NCBI RefSeq assembly: GCF_016919405.1
Contig: NZ_CP070352.1
Coordinates: 372,001-436,000 of the forward strand
Origin: Ensifer sp. PDNC004
Lineage (GTDB): Bacteria > Pseudomonadota > Alphaproteobacteria > Rhizobiales > Rhizobiaceae
Direction: 5' to 3'
DNA length: 64,000 nt
The notes beneath the pieces were generated by a model. That model was not told the DNA's origin and searched no databases. It saw only the letters and a program-made list of their open reading frames with translations. The position numbers and the translations under genes are program-made. The number at the start of each line of letters is the position of its first letter. Within the stretch, counting starts at the first letter, position 1. Positions 52,049 through 61,979 of the stretch are shown here, one piece after another.

Positions 52049-53317
52049 TCACTGCACCAGGATGGCGCGGAAATCGTTGACGTTGGTGCCGGTCGGCCCC
52101 GGCTTGAAGAGATCGCCCAGCGCGTCGAAAGCCGACCAGCTGTCGTTCTTCTGCAGAAATGCCGCCGCATCCAGCCGTTGCGCCACAAGGCGGGCGATCG
52201 TCGTGTCGTCGGCAAAGGCGCCGGCATTGTCCTCGGAGCCGTCGATGCCGTCGGTATCAGCGGCCAGCGCCGAGACGCCCTTGGCGCCGTCGATGCCAAG
52301 CGCCAGCGCCAGCAGGAACTCGCTGTTGCGGCCACCCTTGCCCTTGCCGCGGATGGTGACGGTCGTCTCTCCACCCGAGAGAACGACGACGGGTTTGGTG
52401 AACGGCCGACCACGGCCGGCGACTTCGCGGGCGATCGCCGCATGCACGCCGCCAACGTCGCGCGCCTCGCCCTCGATCGCATCGGAAAGAATGATCGCCT
52501 CGATGCCCGCGGCGCGCGCCTCGGCAGCCGCGGCTTCAAGCGAGACGGAAGCGGAGGCGATCAACCGGACTTCGTTGCGTGCAAAACGCGGATCGTCAGG
52601 CGAAGGCGCGGCGCTATCCGGGCTGTTGATCCAGGCAATGACCTTGGCCGGCAGGTCCAGACTGTAGCGCTCGATCAGCGTCAGTGCATCTTCGCGCGTG
52701 CTGGCGTCCGCCAGTGTTGGGCCGGAGGCGACCAGCGCCGGATCGTCGCCCGGAATATCGGAAACGATCAGCGAGACGACCTTTGCCGGATAGGCTGCAG
52801 CGGCCAGGCGACCGCCCTTGATCATAGAGACGTGCTTGCGCACGGCATTCATGGCGCTGATCGGCGCGCCGGAGGCCAAGAGCGCGCGGTTGACGGCGAT
52901 CTCGTCTTCGAGCGTCAGACCGGGTGGCGGCGAAGGCAGGAGTGCCGAGCCGCCGCCGCAGACGAGCGCCACGACAAGATCATCCTCCGTCAGGCCACTG
53001 ACTTCAGCGAGCAAGCGCTTCGAGGCCAGCAGGCCGTTTTCATCCGGCAGCGGGTGCGATGCTTCCAGAACTTCAATCTTCTCGCAAGGAGCAGCATAGC
53101 CATAGCGGGTGACGATCACGCCGGAGAGCGGACCATCCCAGTGCCGCTCGAAGGCCGCCGCCATCTGGGCGGCACCCTTGCCGGCCCCAACCACCACCGT
53201 GCGCCCTTTCGGTCGCGCCGGCAGGTTGGCGGCAATCACCTTCTCCGGATCAGCCGCGGCAACGGCCGAGGTGAACAGCGCTTCGAGGAAACGGCGTGGA
53301 TCGGTGATGGCTGGCAT
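52049..53317 (-). CDS. ttuD: Glycerate 2-kinase (type II, TtuD/GckA family)
   Basis: A 422-aa MOFRL-family glycerate kinase that phosphorylates D-glycerate, usually to 2-phosphoglycerate. Motifs include the N-terminal VVGAGKGAAQMAAAFE, ALVCGGGSALLPSP, VSLIVSDIPGDDP and C-terminal DTDGIDGSEDNAGAF. Start 53317 has GGGGGA upstream; a frame to 53473 covers the gap after glxR. It is the last step of the glyoxylate-to-glycerate route encoded just upstream. Confidence 0.92.
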   Translation of the reverse strand: MPAITDPRRFLEALFTSAVAAADPEKVIAANLPARPKGRTVVVGAGKGAAQMAAAFERHWDGPLSGVIVTRYGYAAPCEKIEVLEASHPLPDENGLLASKRLLAEVSGLTEDDLVVALVCGGGSALLPSPPPGLTLEDEIAVNRALLASGAPISAMNAVRKHVSMIKGGRLAAAAYPAKVVSLIVSDIPGDDPALVASGPTLADASTREDALTLIERYSLDLPAKVIAWINSPDSAAPSPDDPRFARNEVRLIASASVSLEAAAAEARAAGIEAIILSDAIEGEARDVGGVHAAIAREVAGRGRPFTKPVVVLSGGETTVTIRGKGKGGRNSEFLLALALGIDGAKGVSALAADTDGIDGSEDNAGAFADDTTIARLVAQRLDAAAFLQKNDSWSAFDALGDLFKPGPTGTNVNDFRAILVQ

Positions 53318-53490
53318 TGGTCTCCCCCTGGAGGATGTCGCGTCGCTCCATCCATACATGTGATCCCAACCCAAATCACGGTTGGAACCTAATGAAAGTC
53401 TCGGGCGGCGGTTCCTCCAACCGCCGCCCGGACGCATGACCGGCCCGGAACAATGGGACGCCGGACGAGCCATGCGCAGTCAAGGTCGCC

Positions 53491-54375
53491 TCACGCGACC
53501 TGGTGGTTCGCCATGCGCTCCAGTGCCCGAACGAGGCCGGAGTGGTCGAGACCGCTGTCGCCGTTGGCGGCGCAGTTGTTGAAGAGTTCCTGCGTTGCCG
53601 CCGTGTTCGGCAGCGAGATGCCGAGCGACTTTGCACCCTGGAGCGCCAGGTTCAGGTCCTTCTGGTGCAGCGAGATGCGGAAGCCCGGATCGAAGGTGCG
53701 CTTGATCATGCGTTCGCCGTGCACTTCGAGAATGCGTGAGGAGGCGAAGCCGCCCATCAACGCTTCGCGAACACGCGCCGGATCTGCACCGGCCTTGGAC
53801 GCGAAGACGAGGGCTTCGGAAACCGCCTCGATCGTCAGCGCGACGATGATCTGGTTGGCGACCTTGGTGACCTGGCCGTCGCCGCAGTCACCGACGAGCG
53901 TGACGTTCTTGCCCATCAGCTTCAAGAGCGGCAGGGCGCGGTCGAAGCTCTCCTGGGCGCCGCCCGCCATGATCGACAGCGAGGCGTTCTTGGCGCCGAC
54001 TTCGCCGCCGGAGACCGGGGCATCGATGTATTCGGCACCGGTCCCGCGAACCTTCTTGGCGAATTCCTTCGTCTCGATCGGCGAGATCGAGCTCATGTCG
54101 ATGACGAGCTTGCCCTTGGAAAGGCCATAGGCAACGCCGTTTTCGCCGAAGAGAACATCCTTGACCTCAGGGGTGTCCGGCAGCATCAGGATGATGGTGT
54201 CGACGGTCTCGGCGAGCGCCTTCGGCGAGTCGACGAACTTGAGGCCGTTGTCGAGCAGCTCCTGGCGCGGCGGAATGACGAATTTCGAGGTAACGATGGT
54301 GTGGCCGGCATCCTGCAGGTGGCGCGCCATCGGCGTGCCCATGATACCCAGTCCAATGAAACCGATTGTTGCCAT
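53491..54375 (-). CDS. glxR: 2-hydroxy-3-oxopropionate (tartronate semialdehyde) reductase
   Basis: A 294-aa beta-hydroxyacid dehydrogenase. Dinucleotide motif GFIGLGIMGTPMA at the N-terminus, substrate motif DAPVSGGEVGA and catalytic lysine in GQVTKVANQ are present. It reduces tartronate semialdehyde to D-glycerate with NAD(P)H. Five bp after hyi, so certainly cotranscribed. Confidence 0.94.
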   Translation of the reverse strand: MATIGFIGLGIMGTPMARHLQDAGHTIVTSKFVIPPRQELLDNGLKFVDSPKALAETVDTIILMLPDTPEVKDVLFGENGVAYGLSKGKLVIDMSSISPIETKEFAKKVRGTGAEYIDAPVSGGEVGAKNASLSIMAGGAQESFDRALPLLKLMGKNVTLVGDCGDGQVTKVANQIIVALTIEAVSEALVFASKAGADPARVREALMGGFASSRILEVHGERMIKRTFDPGFRISLHQKDLNLALQGAKSLGISLPNTAATQELFNNCAANGDSGLDHSGLVRALERMANHQVA

Positions 54376-54380
54376 GGTGC

Positions 54381-55196
54381 TTAGCTCCTGATCTTGATGA
54401 TGTCTGCGGATTGGGTGCGCTGGCGCTCGGCGCCGAGCCAGCCAAGGCCCTCGGCCGTCGTGGTGCGCGGCTTGTATTCGCAGCCGATCCAGCCGTCGTA
54501 GCCGGCTGCTTCCAGCGCGTCGAAGACGAAGGGATAGTTGATCTCGCCGGTGCCCGGCTCGTTGCGGCCCGGATTGTCGGCAAGCTGAACGTGGACGATG
54601 CGATCGGCAAAGCGCTTGTAGGTGCCGATCAATTCGCCCTGCGTGCGCTGCTGGTGGTAGAGGTCGTACTGGATGAACAGGTTGTCGCTGCCGACCTCCT
54701 CGATGATCGAAGCCGCCTGTTCGACCGTGTTGAGGTAGAAGCCCGGAATATCGAAGTCGTTGATCGGTTCGATCAAGAGGCGAATGCCCTGCTTGCCGAG
54801 TTCGCTCGCGGCAAGCTTGAGGTTGGCGACCAGCGTGTCGCGCAGCACCTGTTCAGAGACACCGTGAGGCGCGATGCCAACCAGGCAGTTGACCTGCTTG
54901 CAGTCGAGCGCCGTCGCGTAGTCGATGGCGCTCGCCACGCCTTTGCGGAACTCGTCGACCCGGTTAGGCAGGATGGCGATGCCGCGTTCGCCGCTCGCCC
55001 AGTTGCCTGCCGGCAGGTTGTGCAGAACTTGGGTCAGGCCATGGCGCTGAAGCTCTGCGCGCAGGCTTACCTTTTCGAATTCGTAGGGAAACAGATATTC
55101 CACGCCCTCGAAGCCGGCCTTGGCAGCAAGGGCGAAACGATCGAGGAACGGCACCTCGTTGAACAGCATTGTCAGGTTCGCAGCGAACTTCGCCAT
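54381..55196 (-). CDS. hyi: Hydroxypyruvate isomerase
   Basis: A 271-aa TIM-barrel isomerase interconverting hydroxypyruvate and tartronate semialdehyde. Family motifs are FAANLTMLFNEVPFLDRF, LIEPINDFDIPGF (metal glutamate), QYDLYHQQ and GEINYPFVF. AGGAGG lies 9 nt before the start. Second gene after gcl. Confidence 0.94.
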   Translation of the reverse strand: MAKFAANLTMLFNEVPFLDRFALAAKAGFEGVEYLFPYEFEKVSLRAELQRHGLTQVLHNLPAGNWASGERGIAILPNRVDEFRKGVASAIDYATALDCKQVNCLVGIAPHGVSEQVLRDTLVANLKLAASELGKQGIRLLIEPINDFDIPGFYLNTVEQAASIIEEVGSDNLFIQYDLYHQQRTQGELIGTYKRFADRIVHVQLADNPGRNEPGTGEINYPFVFDALEAAGYDGWIGCEYKPRTTTAEGLGWLGAERQRTQSADIIKIRS

Positions 55197-55273
55197 GCGA
55201 TGTTTCCTCCTTGTGTTTGTCTTGTGAGCGATGCGGGCGGCGGAGCGTCCGCATCTCCTCAGTCATTCGGGGC

Positions 55274-57058
55274 TCAGTCGAGCAGGGCCGTAATCGCAGT
55301 TGGTACGTCTTCACCGCGCAGCGCCAGTTCCTCGAACTCGACGACGGCATTGATGTCGGCGCCCATGGAGATGTTGGTGACGCGCTCCAGGATGAACTCG
55401 ATGACGACGGGCACCTTGTGCTCGTCCATCAGGGCACGGGCACGGTCGAAGGCTTCCTGGAACTCGTTCGGGCTGCGCACCCGGATCGCCTTGCAGCCGA
55501 GACCTTCGGCAACCGCGACGTGGTCGACGCCGTAGCCCTTCTCCGCATCGCCCGACGCGTTGATGTTGTCGAAGGCGAGGCTGACCTCGAAGTCCATGTT
55601 GAGGCCGCGCTGTGCCTGGCGGATGAGGCCGAGGTAGGAATTGTTCACGACCACATGCAGGTAAGGCAGCTTGTGCTGGGCGCCGACGGCGAGTTCCTCG
55701 ATCAGGAACTGGAAGTCGTAGTCGCCCGAGAGCGCAACGATCGTCCGGTCCGGGTCGGCGGCGCGAACACCGAGCGCTGCCGGCAGGGTCCAGCCGAGCG
55801 GGCCGGCCTGGCCGCAGTTGATCCAGTTGCGCGGCTTGTAGACGTGCAGAAACTGGGCACCGGCGATCTGGCTGAGGCCGATGGTCGAGACGTAGCAAGT
55901 GTCGCGGCCAAACGCCTTGTTCATTTCTTCATAGACGCGCTGGGGCTTGAGCGGCGTCTGGTCGAAGTGCGTCTTGCGCAGCATCGTGCGCTTGCGCTCG
56001 CGGCACTCTTCAGCCCAGGCGGACCAGTCGCGCAGCTTGCCGGCTGTCTTCCATTCGGTCGCAACGTCAAGGAACAGCTTCAGCGCGGCGCCGGCATCCG
56101 AGACGATACCGAAGTCAGGCGCGAAAACGCGGCCGATCTGGGTCGGTTCGATGTCGACGTGAACGAACTTGCGGCCTTCCGTGTAGGTCGGAACGTTGCC
56201 GGTGTGGCGGTTGGCCCAGCGGTTGCCGACGCCGAGAACGAAGTCGGAGGCGAGCATGTTGGCATTGCCGTAGCGGTGCGAGGTCTGCAGGCCGCACATG
56301 CCGGCCATCAGCGGATGGTCGTCCGGGATCGCCCCCCAGCCCATCAGCGTCGGGATAACCGGAATGCCGGTGATTTCGGCAAACTCGGTCAAGAGATCGG
56401 ACGCGTCGGCGTTGATGATGCCGCCACCGGCGACGATCAACGGACGCTCCGCCTCGTTCAGCATCGCGATCGCCTTTTCGGCCTGGGCGCGCGTCGCCTT
56501 CGGCTTGTAGGCCTCGAGCGGCTGGTAGGTGTCGGGATCGAACTCGATCTCGGCAAGCTGGACGTCGACCGGCAGGTCGATCAGGACCGGACCGGGACGG
56601 CCGGAGCGCATGATGTGGAACGCCTTCTGGAAGACGAAGGGAACGAGCGCCGGCTCCATGACGGTAACGGCCCACTTGGTGACCGGTGCGGCGATCTTGG
56701 CAATATCGACAGCCTGGAAGTCTTCCTTATCCAGGCGGGCGCGCGGCGCCTGGCCGGTGATGCAGAGGATCGGGATCGAATCTGCCGAGGCCGAATAGAG
56801 GCCGGTGATCATGTCCGTGCCGGCCGGGCCCGACGTGCCGATGCAGACGCCGATATTGCCGTGCTTGGCGCGGGTATAGCCCTCGGCCATGTGGGAAGCG
56901 CCTTCGACGTGGCGCGCCAGGATGTGACGAACCGAGCCGCGCGCCTTCAGCGCCGAGTAGAACGGATTGATGGCCGCACCCGGTACGCCGAAGGCGCAAT
57001 CGATGCCTTCCTTCTCCAGAACGTAAACAGCCGCGTCAACGGCACGCATCTTTGCCAT
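55274..57058 (-). CDS. gcl: Glyoxylate carboligase
   Basis: A 594-aa ThDP enzyme that joins two glyoxylate molecules to tartronate semialdehyde with loss of CO2. A diagnostic point is valine at residue 51 ([12 protein letters not shown]) where almost all ThDP enzymes have glutamate; this is the known Gcl substitution. The ThDP/Mg motif [15 protein letters not shown] is present. Start 57058 has AGGAGGAG upstream. First gene of the operon, divergent from the IclR-type regulator. Confidence 0.95.
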   Translation of the reverse strand: MAKMRAVDAAVYVLEKEGIDCAFGVPGAAINPFYSALKARGSVRHILARHVEGASHMAEGYTRAKHGNIGVCIGTSGPAGTDMITGLYSASADSIPILCITGQAPRARLDKEDFQAVDIAKIAAPVTKWAVTVMEPALVPFVFQKAFHIMRSGRPGPVLIDLPVDVQLAEIEFDPDTYQPLEAYKPKATRAQAEKAIAMLNEAERPLIVAGGGIINADASDLLTEFAEITGIPVIPTLMGWGAIPDDHPLMAGMCGLQTSHRYGNANMLASDFVLGVGNRWANRHTGNVPTYTEGRKFVHVDIEPTQIGRVFAPDFGIVSDAGAALKLFLDVATEWKTAGKLRDWSAWAEECRERKRTMLRKTHFDQTPLKPQRVYEEMNKAFGRDTCYVSTIGLSQIAGAQFLHVYKPRNWINCGQAGPLGWTLPAALGVRAADPDRTIVALSGDYDFQFLIEELAVGAQHKLPYLHVVVNNSYLGLIRQAQRGLNMDFEVSLAFDNINASGDAEKGYGVDHVAVAEGLGCKAIRVRSPNEFQEAFDRARALMDEHKVPVVIEFILERVTNISMGADINAVVEFEELALRGEDVPTAITALLD

Positions 57059-57117
57059 GGAAACTCCTCCTATTTCCTGAAAACATAATCCATAATTCGC
57101 GATACACAACACATAAA

Positions 57118-57132
57118 TGGAATTCATTTCCA
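57118..57132. promoter_or_regulatory. IclR-type operator in the gcl/iclR-type divergent promoter
   Basis: TGGAATTCATTTCCA has arms TGGAA and TTCCA with a 5-bp spacer, close to the TGGAAA-type palindromes bound by IclR/AllR proteins. Another half-site, TGGAAAT, lies at 57138-57144. It is 60 bp from the gcl start and faces the IclR-type gene. Confidence 0.65.
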
Positions 57133-57228
57133 TCATGTGGAAATAAAGATTTTCAACAATTCGGAGAAAATCGCAGCGGGGCCTGATAGAGGATGATGAG
57201 CAGAGATGTGATTTGCAGAGAGGCTTCG

Positions 57229-58050
57229 ATGGACGGCAACGGCAGGGGAAAACGCGGGCGCAAGGCGGGTGAGAATGCCGCCCCTTCATCCGTCCAGGTG
57301 CTGGACCGCAGCCTCGCTCTGCTGACGGTGGTGGCTGAAGGCGACGGCTCGACCTTGACGCAGCTCGCCGACGAGACCGGCATGGCGCCGTCCACGGTTC
57401 ACCGCCTGCTGACGACGCTTTCCGGCCACGGCATGGTGATGAACGACCCGGATACCGGCGCCTGGACAGTCGGTTTAAAGGCATTCGAGATCGGCAATGC
57501 CTATCTTCGTTTCCGCAAGCTCGGAACCATCAGCCGGCCATTTCTGAAGGGCCTGATGGAAGAAAGCGGCGAGACGGCGAATATCGGCATCGAGGAAGGC
57601 GGCGACGTCGTCTTCATCTCGCAGGTCGAAAGCCACGCGCCCATGCGCGCCTTCTTCCGTCCCGGCCGCCGCGGCCCGGTGCACGCCTCCGGCATCGGCA
57701 AGGCCATCCTGTCCACCTGGTCCGACAAGGAGATCGCCCAGTTGCTCCACGGCCGCGAGCTTGCCCATTTCACCGACAAGACCCGCGATACGCTGCCGGC
57801 GCTCTTGAAGGATATCCAGGAGATCCGCCACCGCGGCTGGTCGGTCGACGACGAGGAGCACACGCTCGGCATGCGCTGCGTCGCCGCCCCGATCTTCAAC
57901 GAATATGGCGAAACGATCGCCGGCATCTCCATCTCCGGTCCGTCGGTCCGCGTGAGCGACCAGAAGCTCTCGACCTTCGGCCCCATCGTTCGCGAACGCG
58001 CCGATGCGCTGACCAAGGCGATGGGCGGCAAGCGGCCGGAAGAGCTTTAG
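57229..58050 (+). CDS. IclR-family regulator (AllR-like)
   Basis: A 273-aa regulator. N-terminal winged helix at about 25-85 ([20 protein letters not shown]) and a C-terminal effector domain ([44 protein letters not shown]). Start 57229 has GAGAGG upstream; in-frame ATGs at 57193/57196 would add 11-12 residues. Divergent from gcl, so likely the glyoxylate-responsive regulator of the gcl-hyi-glxR-ttuD operon, like AllR in enterics. Confidence 0.9.
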   Translation: MDGNGRGKRGRKAGENAAPSSVQVLDRSLALLTVVAEGDGSTLTQLADETGMAPSTVHRLLTTLSGHGMVMNDPDTGAWTVGLKAFEIGNAYLRFRKLGTISRPFLKGLMEESGETANIGIEEGGDVVFISQVESHAPMRAFFRPGRRGPVHASGIGKAILSTWSDKEIAQLLHGRELAHFTDKTRDTLPALLKDIQEIRHRGWSVDDEEHTLGMRCVAAPIFNEYGETIAGISISGPSVRVSDQKLSTFGPIVRERADALTKAMGGKRPEEL

Positions 58051-58066
58051 ACCCCGACCAACAGTA

Positions 58067-58097
58067 ACGCCGCGCGTCCGATCCGGACACGCGGCGT
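58067..58097 (-). terminator. Hairpin between convergent iclR-type and guaD genes
   Basis: ACGCCGCGCGTCCG (58067-58080) faces CGGACACGCGGCGT (58084-58097), a 14-bp stem with one mismatch that becomes a G-U pair in minus-strand RNA. A terminator-like element, mainly for guaD. Confidence 0.6.
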
Positions 58098-58142
58098 AAT
58101 AGCAAGCAACGCGGGCGAGCCCGCGGCAGGGGCATATGCGCC

Positions 58143-59495
58143 TTAGGCCGTTTCGAGGCTCTTTGCCGTGGTCGTGGCTGCATCCTTCGAAGCGCGTGCC
58201 GTCCCCTTCATCGCCTTTCCGGCGACATAGGTCTCGGCGACACAACGGTCGTCACCCATCGTCTGCAGGATGAAGAGTTCCTCGACAAGCGAACCGGCAA
58301 CCCGCATGCGCAAGTCCATCGACGGCTTGGCGCGGCTGTCGAGTACGACGATATCGGCATCGGCGCCGACATGCAGCGAGCCGATACGGTCATCGAGGTC
58401 GAGCGCCCGGGCGTTGCCGAGCGTCATGCGGTAGAAGGAGTTGAACGGCGTCAGCCGCTGGCCCTGCAGGTGCAGCACCTTGTAGGCCTCGTCCATCGTT
58501 TCCAGCATCGAGAAGCTGGTGCCGGCACCAACATCGGTTGCGACCGACCAGCGGGCGCCGAGCTTGTCGAAACGATCTCGGTCGAAGAGACCCGAGCCGA
58601 GGAACAGGTTCGACGTCGGGCAGAAATTGCCGACGGCACCGGTTTCGGCCAGCACCGAGATCTCGCGATCGCTCAGATAGATGCAGTGACCTAACAGGGT
58701 CTTGCGCGTCAGCAGGTCGTAGCGCGCGTAGATGTCGGTATAGTCCTTCGCCTCCGGATAGAGCGACGTGGCGAAGGCGATTTCGTCCCTGTTTTCGGAG
58801 AGATGCGTTTGCACGTAGCATTCCTGATGCTCGGCAACGAGCGTGCGGCTCGCCTCCATCTGCTCCGGCGTCGAGGTGATGGCAAAGCGCGGGCAGATGG
58901 CGTAGTGCGCGCGGCCGCGGCCATGCCACTTGGCAATCAGCGCCTTCGTCTCGTCATAGCCCTGCTGCGGCGTGTCGCGCAGCGCGTCGGGCGCGTTGCG
59001 GTCCATCATCACCTTGCCGCCGATCATCAGCATGCCGCGGGCTTCGGCAGCACCGAAATAGGCGTCGACGCTTTCGGGATGCACCGAGCAATAGGCGGCC
59101 GCCGTCGTCGTGCCGTTCGCCAGAAGCTCATCCAGGAAACGGCCGGCGATGAAGTCGGCATGCTCCGGTTTACGGAACTTCTGCTCCTCGACGAAGATGT
59201 AGGTGTTCAGCCATTCGAGAAGCTGGGCGCCGTAGGAGGCGATCGCCTGCGTCTGTGGGAAATGAAGATGCGTGTCGATCAGGCCGGGCAGCACCAGATG
59301 GGGGCGATGGTCGGCGACCGTGACGCCGGCACCGGCACGGCGGGCGACATCGGCATGATCGCCGATGTCGGCGACCTTGCCGCCGCGCACCAGCACGGCG
59401 CCATCTTCGAAGTAGCGATAGGAGGCGGTGTCATCGATGCCCTTCGGTTCCTCGACGAAGGTGAGCACGCGGCCGCGGATCAAGAGATCGGTCAT
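58143..59495 (-). CDS. guaD: Guanine deaminase
   Basis: A 450-aa amidohydrolase-superfamily enzyme turning guanine into xanthine. Zinc ligands are seen in DTHLHFPQ (His76, His78), a histidine in VQTHLSENRDE, another in LGHCIYLSD, and the aspartate in VATDVGAG. The guanine-deaminase hallmark LHFPQTQ is present. Its start overlaps the puuD stop by ATGA (59492-59495), placing it after puuD in one operon. Confidence 0.94.
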   Translation of the reverse strand: MTDLLIRGRVLTFVEEPKGIDDTASYRYFEDGAVLVRGGKVADIGDHADVARRAGAGVTVADHRPHLVLPGLIDTHLHFPQTQAIASYGAQLLEWLNTYIFVEEQKFRKPEHADFIAGRFLDELLANGTTTAAAYCSVHPESVDAYFGAAEARGMLMIGGKVMMDRNAPDALRDTPQQGYDETKALIAKWHGRGRAHYAICPRFAITSTPEQMEASRTLVAEHQECYVQTHLSENRDEIAFATSLYPEAKDYTDIYARYDLLTRKTLLGHCIYLSDREISVLAETGAVGNFCPTSNLFLGSGLFDRDRFDKLGARWSVATDVGAGTSFSMLETMDEAYKVLHLQGQRLTPFNSFYRMTLGNARALDLDDRIGSLHVGADADIVVLDSRAKPSMDLRMRVAGSLVEELFILQTMGDDRCVAETYVAGKAMKGTARASKDAATTTAKSLETA

Positions 59496-60730
59496 TGGGT
59501 CTTTCCTCCATTCACGACCGACTCGTACCAGGCGACGAGCAGCTGCCGCTCTTCGTCCGACACGGCGGTCACGTTGGCGGGCGGCATCGCGTGGCTGCGG
59601 CCGGCCTGCAGGTAGATTTCACGCGCGTGATTGGCGATCTCCGCATCGGTCTCGAGCGTCACGCCCTTCGGCGGGACGATCATGCCCTCCCAGCCGGGCT
59701 CCTTGGCATGGCACATGGAACAGCGGCCAAGCACCGTGTCGCGCACCTTCGGGAAGGCCTCCGCCGTCACGAAGGGTTGCTGTGCGGCGGAGATTTTTTC
59801 TTCGCCGCCGCCCGAGAGAATCTTCGGCACGGTCGAAAGCCACATGATCGCAACGAAGAGAAGTGCGGTCACGAGCCAGGTCCAGGTCGGATTGCCCTTG
59901 TTCGCGTGGCGGGTGTTGAAATAGTGGCGGATGGTGACGCCCATCAGGAAGACCAGCGAGGCGATGATCCAGTTGTACTGGGTACCGAACGCGAGCGGGT
60001 AGTGGTTCGACAGCATCAGGAACAGAACCGGCAGCGTCAGGTAGTTGTTGTGGGTCGAGCGCTGCTTGGCGATCACGCCGTACTTGGCGTCGGGCGTGCG
60101 GCCGGCGATCAGGTCGCCGACGACCACCTTCTGGTTCGGGATGATGATGAAGAACACGTTGGCCGACATGATCGTTGCGGTGAACGCACCGAGATGCAGG
60201 AAGGCGGCGCGGCCGGTGAAGAGTTGCGTGTAGCCCCAGGCCATCGCGACCAGGATGAAGTAGAGCAGCACCATCAGTCGCGTGTTGTCACGGCCGAGTG
60301 GCGACTTGCAGATCGTGTCATAGGCGAGCCAGCCGAAGGCGATCGAAGCAAGCGAAATGGCAATCGCCACCGGCTTCGAGACATCGAGCACGTTCGGATC
60401 GATCAGATAGAGGTCGGCGCCTGCGTAGTAGACCAGGCAGAGCATGCCAAAGCCGGACAGCCAGGCGACGTAGGACTCCCATTTGAACCAGATCAGGTGC
60501 TCGGGCATGTTGGCCGGTGCAACCAGGTACTTCTGGATGTGGTAAAAGCCACCACCGTGCACCTGCCATTCTTCGCCATAGGCGCCGACGGGAAGGCCGG
60601 GATGTTTCTTCAGACCGAGGTCAAGGGCGACGAAGTAAAAGGACGAACCGATCCATGCAATGGCGGTGATGACGTGCAGCCATCTCACGGCAAAGGTCAG
60701 CCAATCCCAGGCGATGGCATAGTCGTACAT
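59492..60730 (-). CDS. puuD: Membrane urate hydroxylase/oxidase with cytochrome c domain
   Basis: A 412-aa PuuD protein: about eight transmembrane helices (1-310) including the family N-terminus WLTFAVRWLHVITAIAWIGSSF, then a periplasmic cytochrome c domain with haem motif CSMCH near residue 335 and MPPANV as possible axial region. It oxidises urate and passes electrons to the respiratory chain, replacing soluble uricase. First gene of the puuD-guaD operon, divergent from a LysR-type gene. Confidence 0.93.
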   Translation of the reverse strand: MYDYAIAWDWLTFAVRWLHVITAIAWIGSSFYFVALDLGLKKHPGLPVGAYGEEWQVHGGGFYHIQKYLVAPANMPEHLIWFKWESYVAWLSGFGMLCLVYYAGADLYLIDPNVLDVSKPVAIAISLASIAFGWLAYDTICKSPLGRDNTRLMVLLYFILVAMAWGYTQLFTGRAAFLHLGAFTATIMSANVFFIIIPNQKVVVGDLIAGRTPDAKYGVIAKQRSTHNNYLTLPVLFLMLSNHYPLAFGTQYNWIIASLVFLMGVTIRHYFNTRHANKGNPTWTWLVTALLFVAIMWLSTVPKILSGGGEEKISAAQQPFVTAEAFPKVRDTVLGRCSMCHAKEPGWEGMIVPPKGVTLETDAEIANHAREIYLQAGRSHAMPPANVTAVSDEERQLLVAWYESVVNGGKTQ

Positions 60731-60877
60731 GAAATTCTCCCATTTCTCCTCTCGCCATTATGTGTCATTGCTGGAGGTCGCGGGAACGTCGCTGCTTCAC
60801 CAACACTTTCAAAAAAATCTATAAAATAGCGACGGAATGGATAGGCTAGAGAGAGCCCGGAGGAGTGGGACGAAGGC

Positions 60878-61792
60878 ATGTCTTATCTGGACAATGTGCG
60901 CGTCTTCGTACGCGTCGTAGAGCTTGGAACCCTATCGGCGGCCGGTCGCGACCAGCGCGTGACGCCGGCAGTTGCAAGCAATAGAATCAAAGAGTTGGAA
61001 CGCCACATGGGCGTTCGCCTGTTCAATCGGACGACGCGCAAGCTGACCCCGACAGAGCACGGTCGCGTCTTTTACGACGGTGCGGTAAAGATCCTCGAGG
61101 CGGTCAACGAAGCGGAAAATGCGATCGCCGATCTCTCGCGCAATCCGAAGGGGGCGCTCAAGATTACTGCTCCCTTAGGGATAGGTCGGCGGCTGATTGC
61201 GTCGGGCATTCCGGAGTTTCACGACAAGTATCCCGACATCGAAGTGCGGCTTCGCCTGTCGGACCACAATGTCGATATCCTGTCGGAAGGCGTCGACGTC
61301 GCCTTCAAGCTCGGCATCCTCGAAGATTCGAACCTGCGCATGCGCGGCATCATGAATTGCGAGCGCGTTGTCTGCGGTGCACCGGCCTATTTCGAGAAGC
61401 GGGGTATCCCTCAGACGCCCGACGCACTCATCGCCGACAAGCACGACTGTCTGCTGCTCAGGTATCCCGGTTCGAAAGAGTATTTCTGGACGCTCCAGAC
61501 CATGGAAGGCGTGCGCAAGCTCGAAGTCACCGGCCCCTATGATTCCGACGATGGCGATGTGCTCACCCAATGGGCGCTCGACGGCCGCGGCATCATCAAC
61601 AAGCCACTCTTCGAGGTGAAGGCCCACATCAATTCCGGTGCATTGGTGCCGATCCTCACCGAAACGCCGCCGCTCAGCGTGCAGCTTGCGGCGATCTATC
61701 CGCACAAGCGTTTCCAGGACCCGAAGGTGCGGCTAATGATCGATTACATGGCCGAGCGCTGTCAGCGTCTCATCAACGGAATGCTGGCCTGA
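60878..61792 (+). CDS. LysR-family transcriptional regulator
   Basis: A 304-aa regulator with an N-terminal helix-turn-helix (FVRVVELGTLSAAGRDQRVTP, then SNRIKELERHMGVRLFNRTTR) and a periplasmic-binding-like effector domain. Divergent from puuD by 147 bp. A short inverted repeat CTAT-AAA-ATAG at 60819-60829 lies between them and may be part of its site. It probably controls puuD-guaD in response to a purine or urate-like compound. Confidence 0.93.
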   Translation: MSYLDNVRVFVRVVELGTLSAAGRDQRVTPAVASNRIKELERHMGVRLFNRTTRKLTPTEHGRVFYDGAVKILEAVNEAENAIADLSRNPKGALKITAPLGIGRRLIASGIPEFHDKYPDIEVRLRLSDHNVDILSEGVDVAFKLGILEDSNLRMRGIMNCERVVCGAPAYFEKRGIPQTPDALIADKHDCLLLRYPGSKEYFWTLQTMEGVRKLEVTGPYDSDDGDVLTQWALDGRGIINKPLFEVKAHINSGALVPILTETPPLSVQLAAIYPHKRFQDPKVRLMIDYMAERCQRLINGMLA

Positions 61793-61937
61793 CCATTCGC
61801 GTTCCGGCCCCTTCGGCCTGAGCTTTGGAGCAGGGCGTCAAGGCCTAAGCATCGCTACAGGCTGCCGGCCACTCCGACCGGAGGGGTCCGGTTCGTTCGC
61901 CCGGGGCGGGGTCCCACGTGGTTCGCAAAATAACAAA

Positions 61938-61964
61938 GAGGGCGCGCCGATGCGGCGCGCCCTC
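61938..61964. terminator. Bidirectional terminator
   Basis: GAGGGCGCGCC (61938-61948) pairs perfectly with GGCGCGCCCTC (61954-61964) with a 5-nt loop. Minus-strand RNA continues UUUGUUAUUUUG, which terminates the glycine-rich protein gene; plus-strand transcripts from the LysR-type gene would also stop here. Confidence 0.8.
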
Positions 61965-61979
61965 GATATTTTCCAGAGA

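Noticed and set aside
55274..57484. Extended 736-codon version of glyoxylate carboligase
   Set aside because: The extra N-terminus crosses the IclR-type operator and the divergent gene; ATG 57058 has a strong ribosome binding site and gives normal family length.
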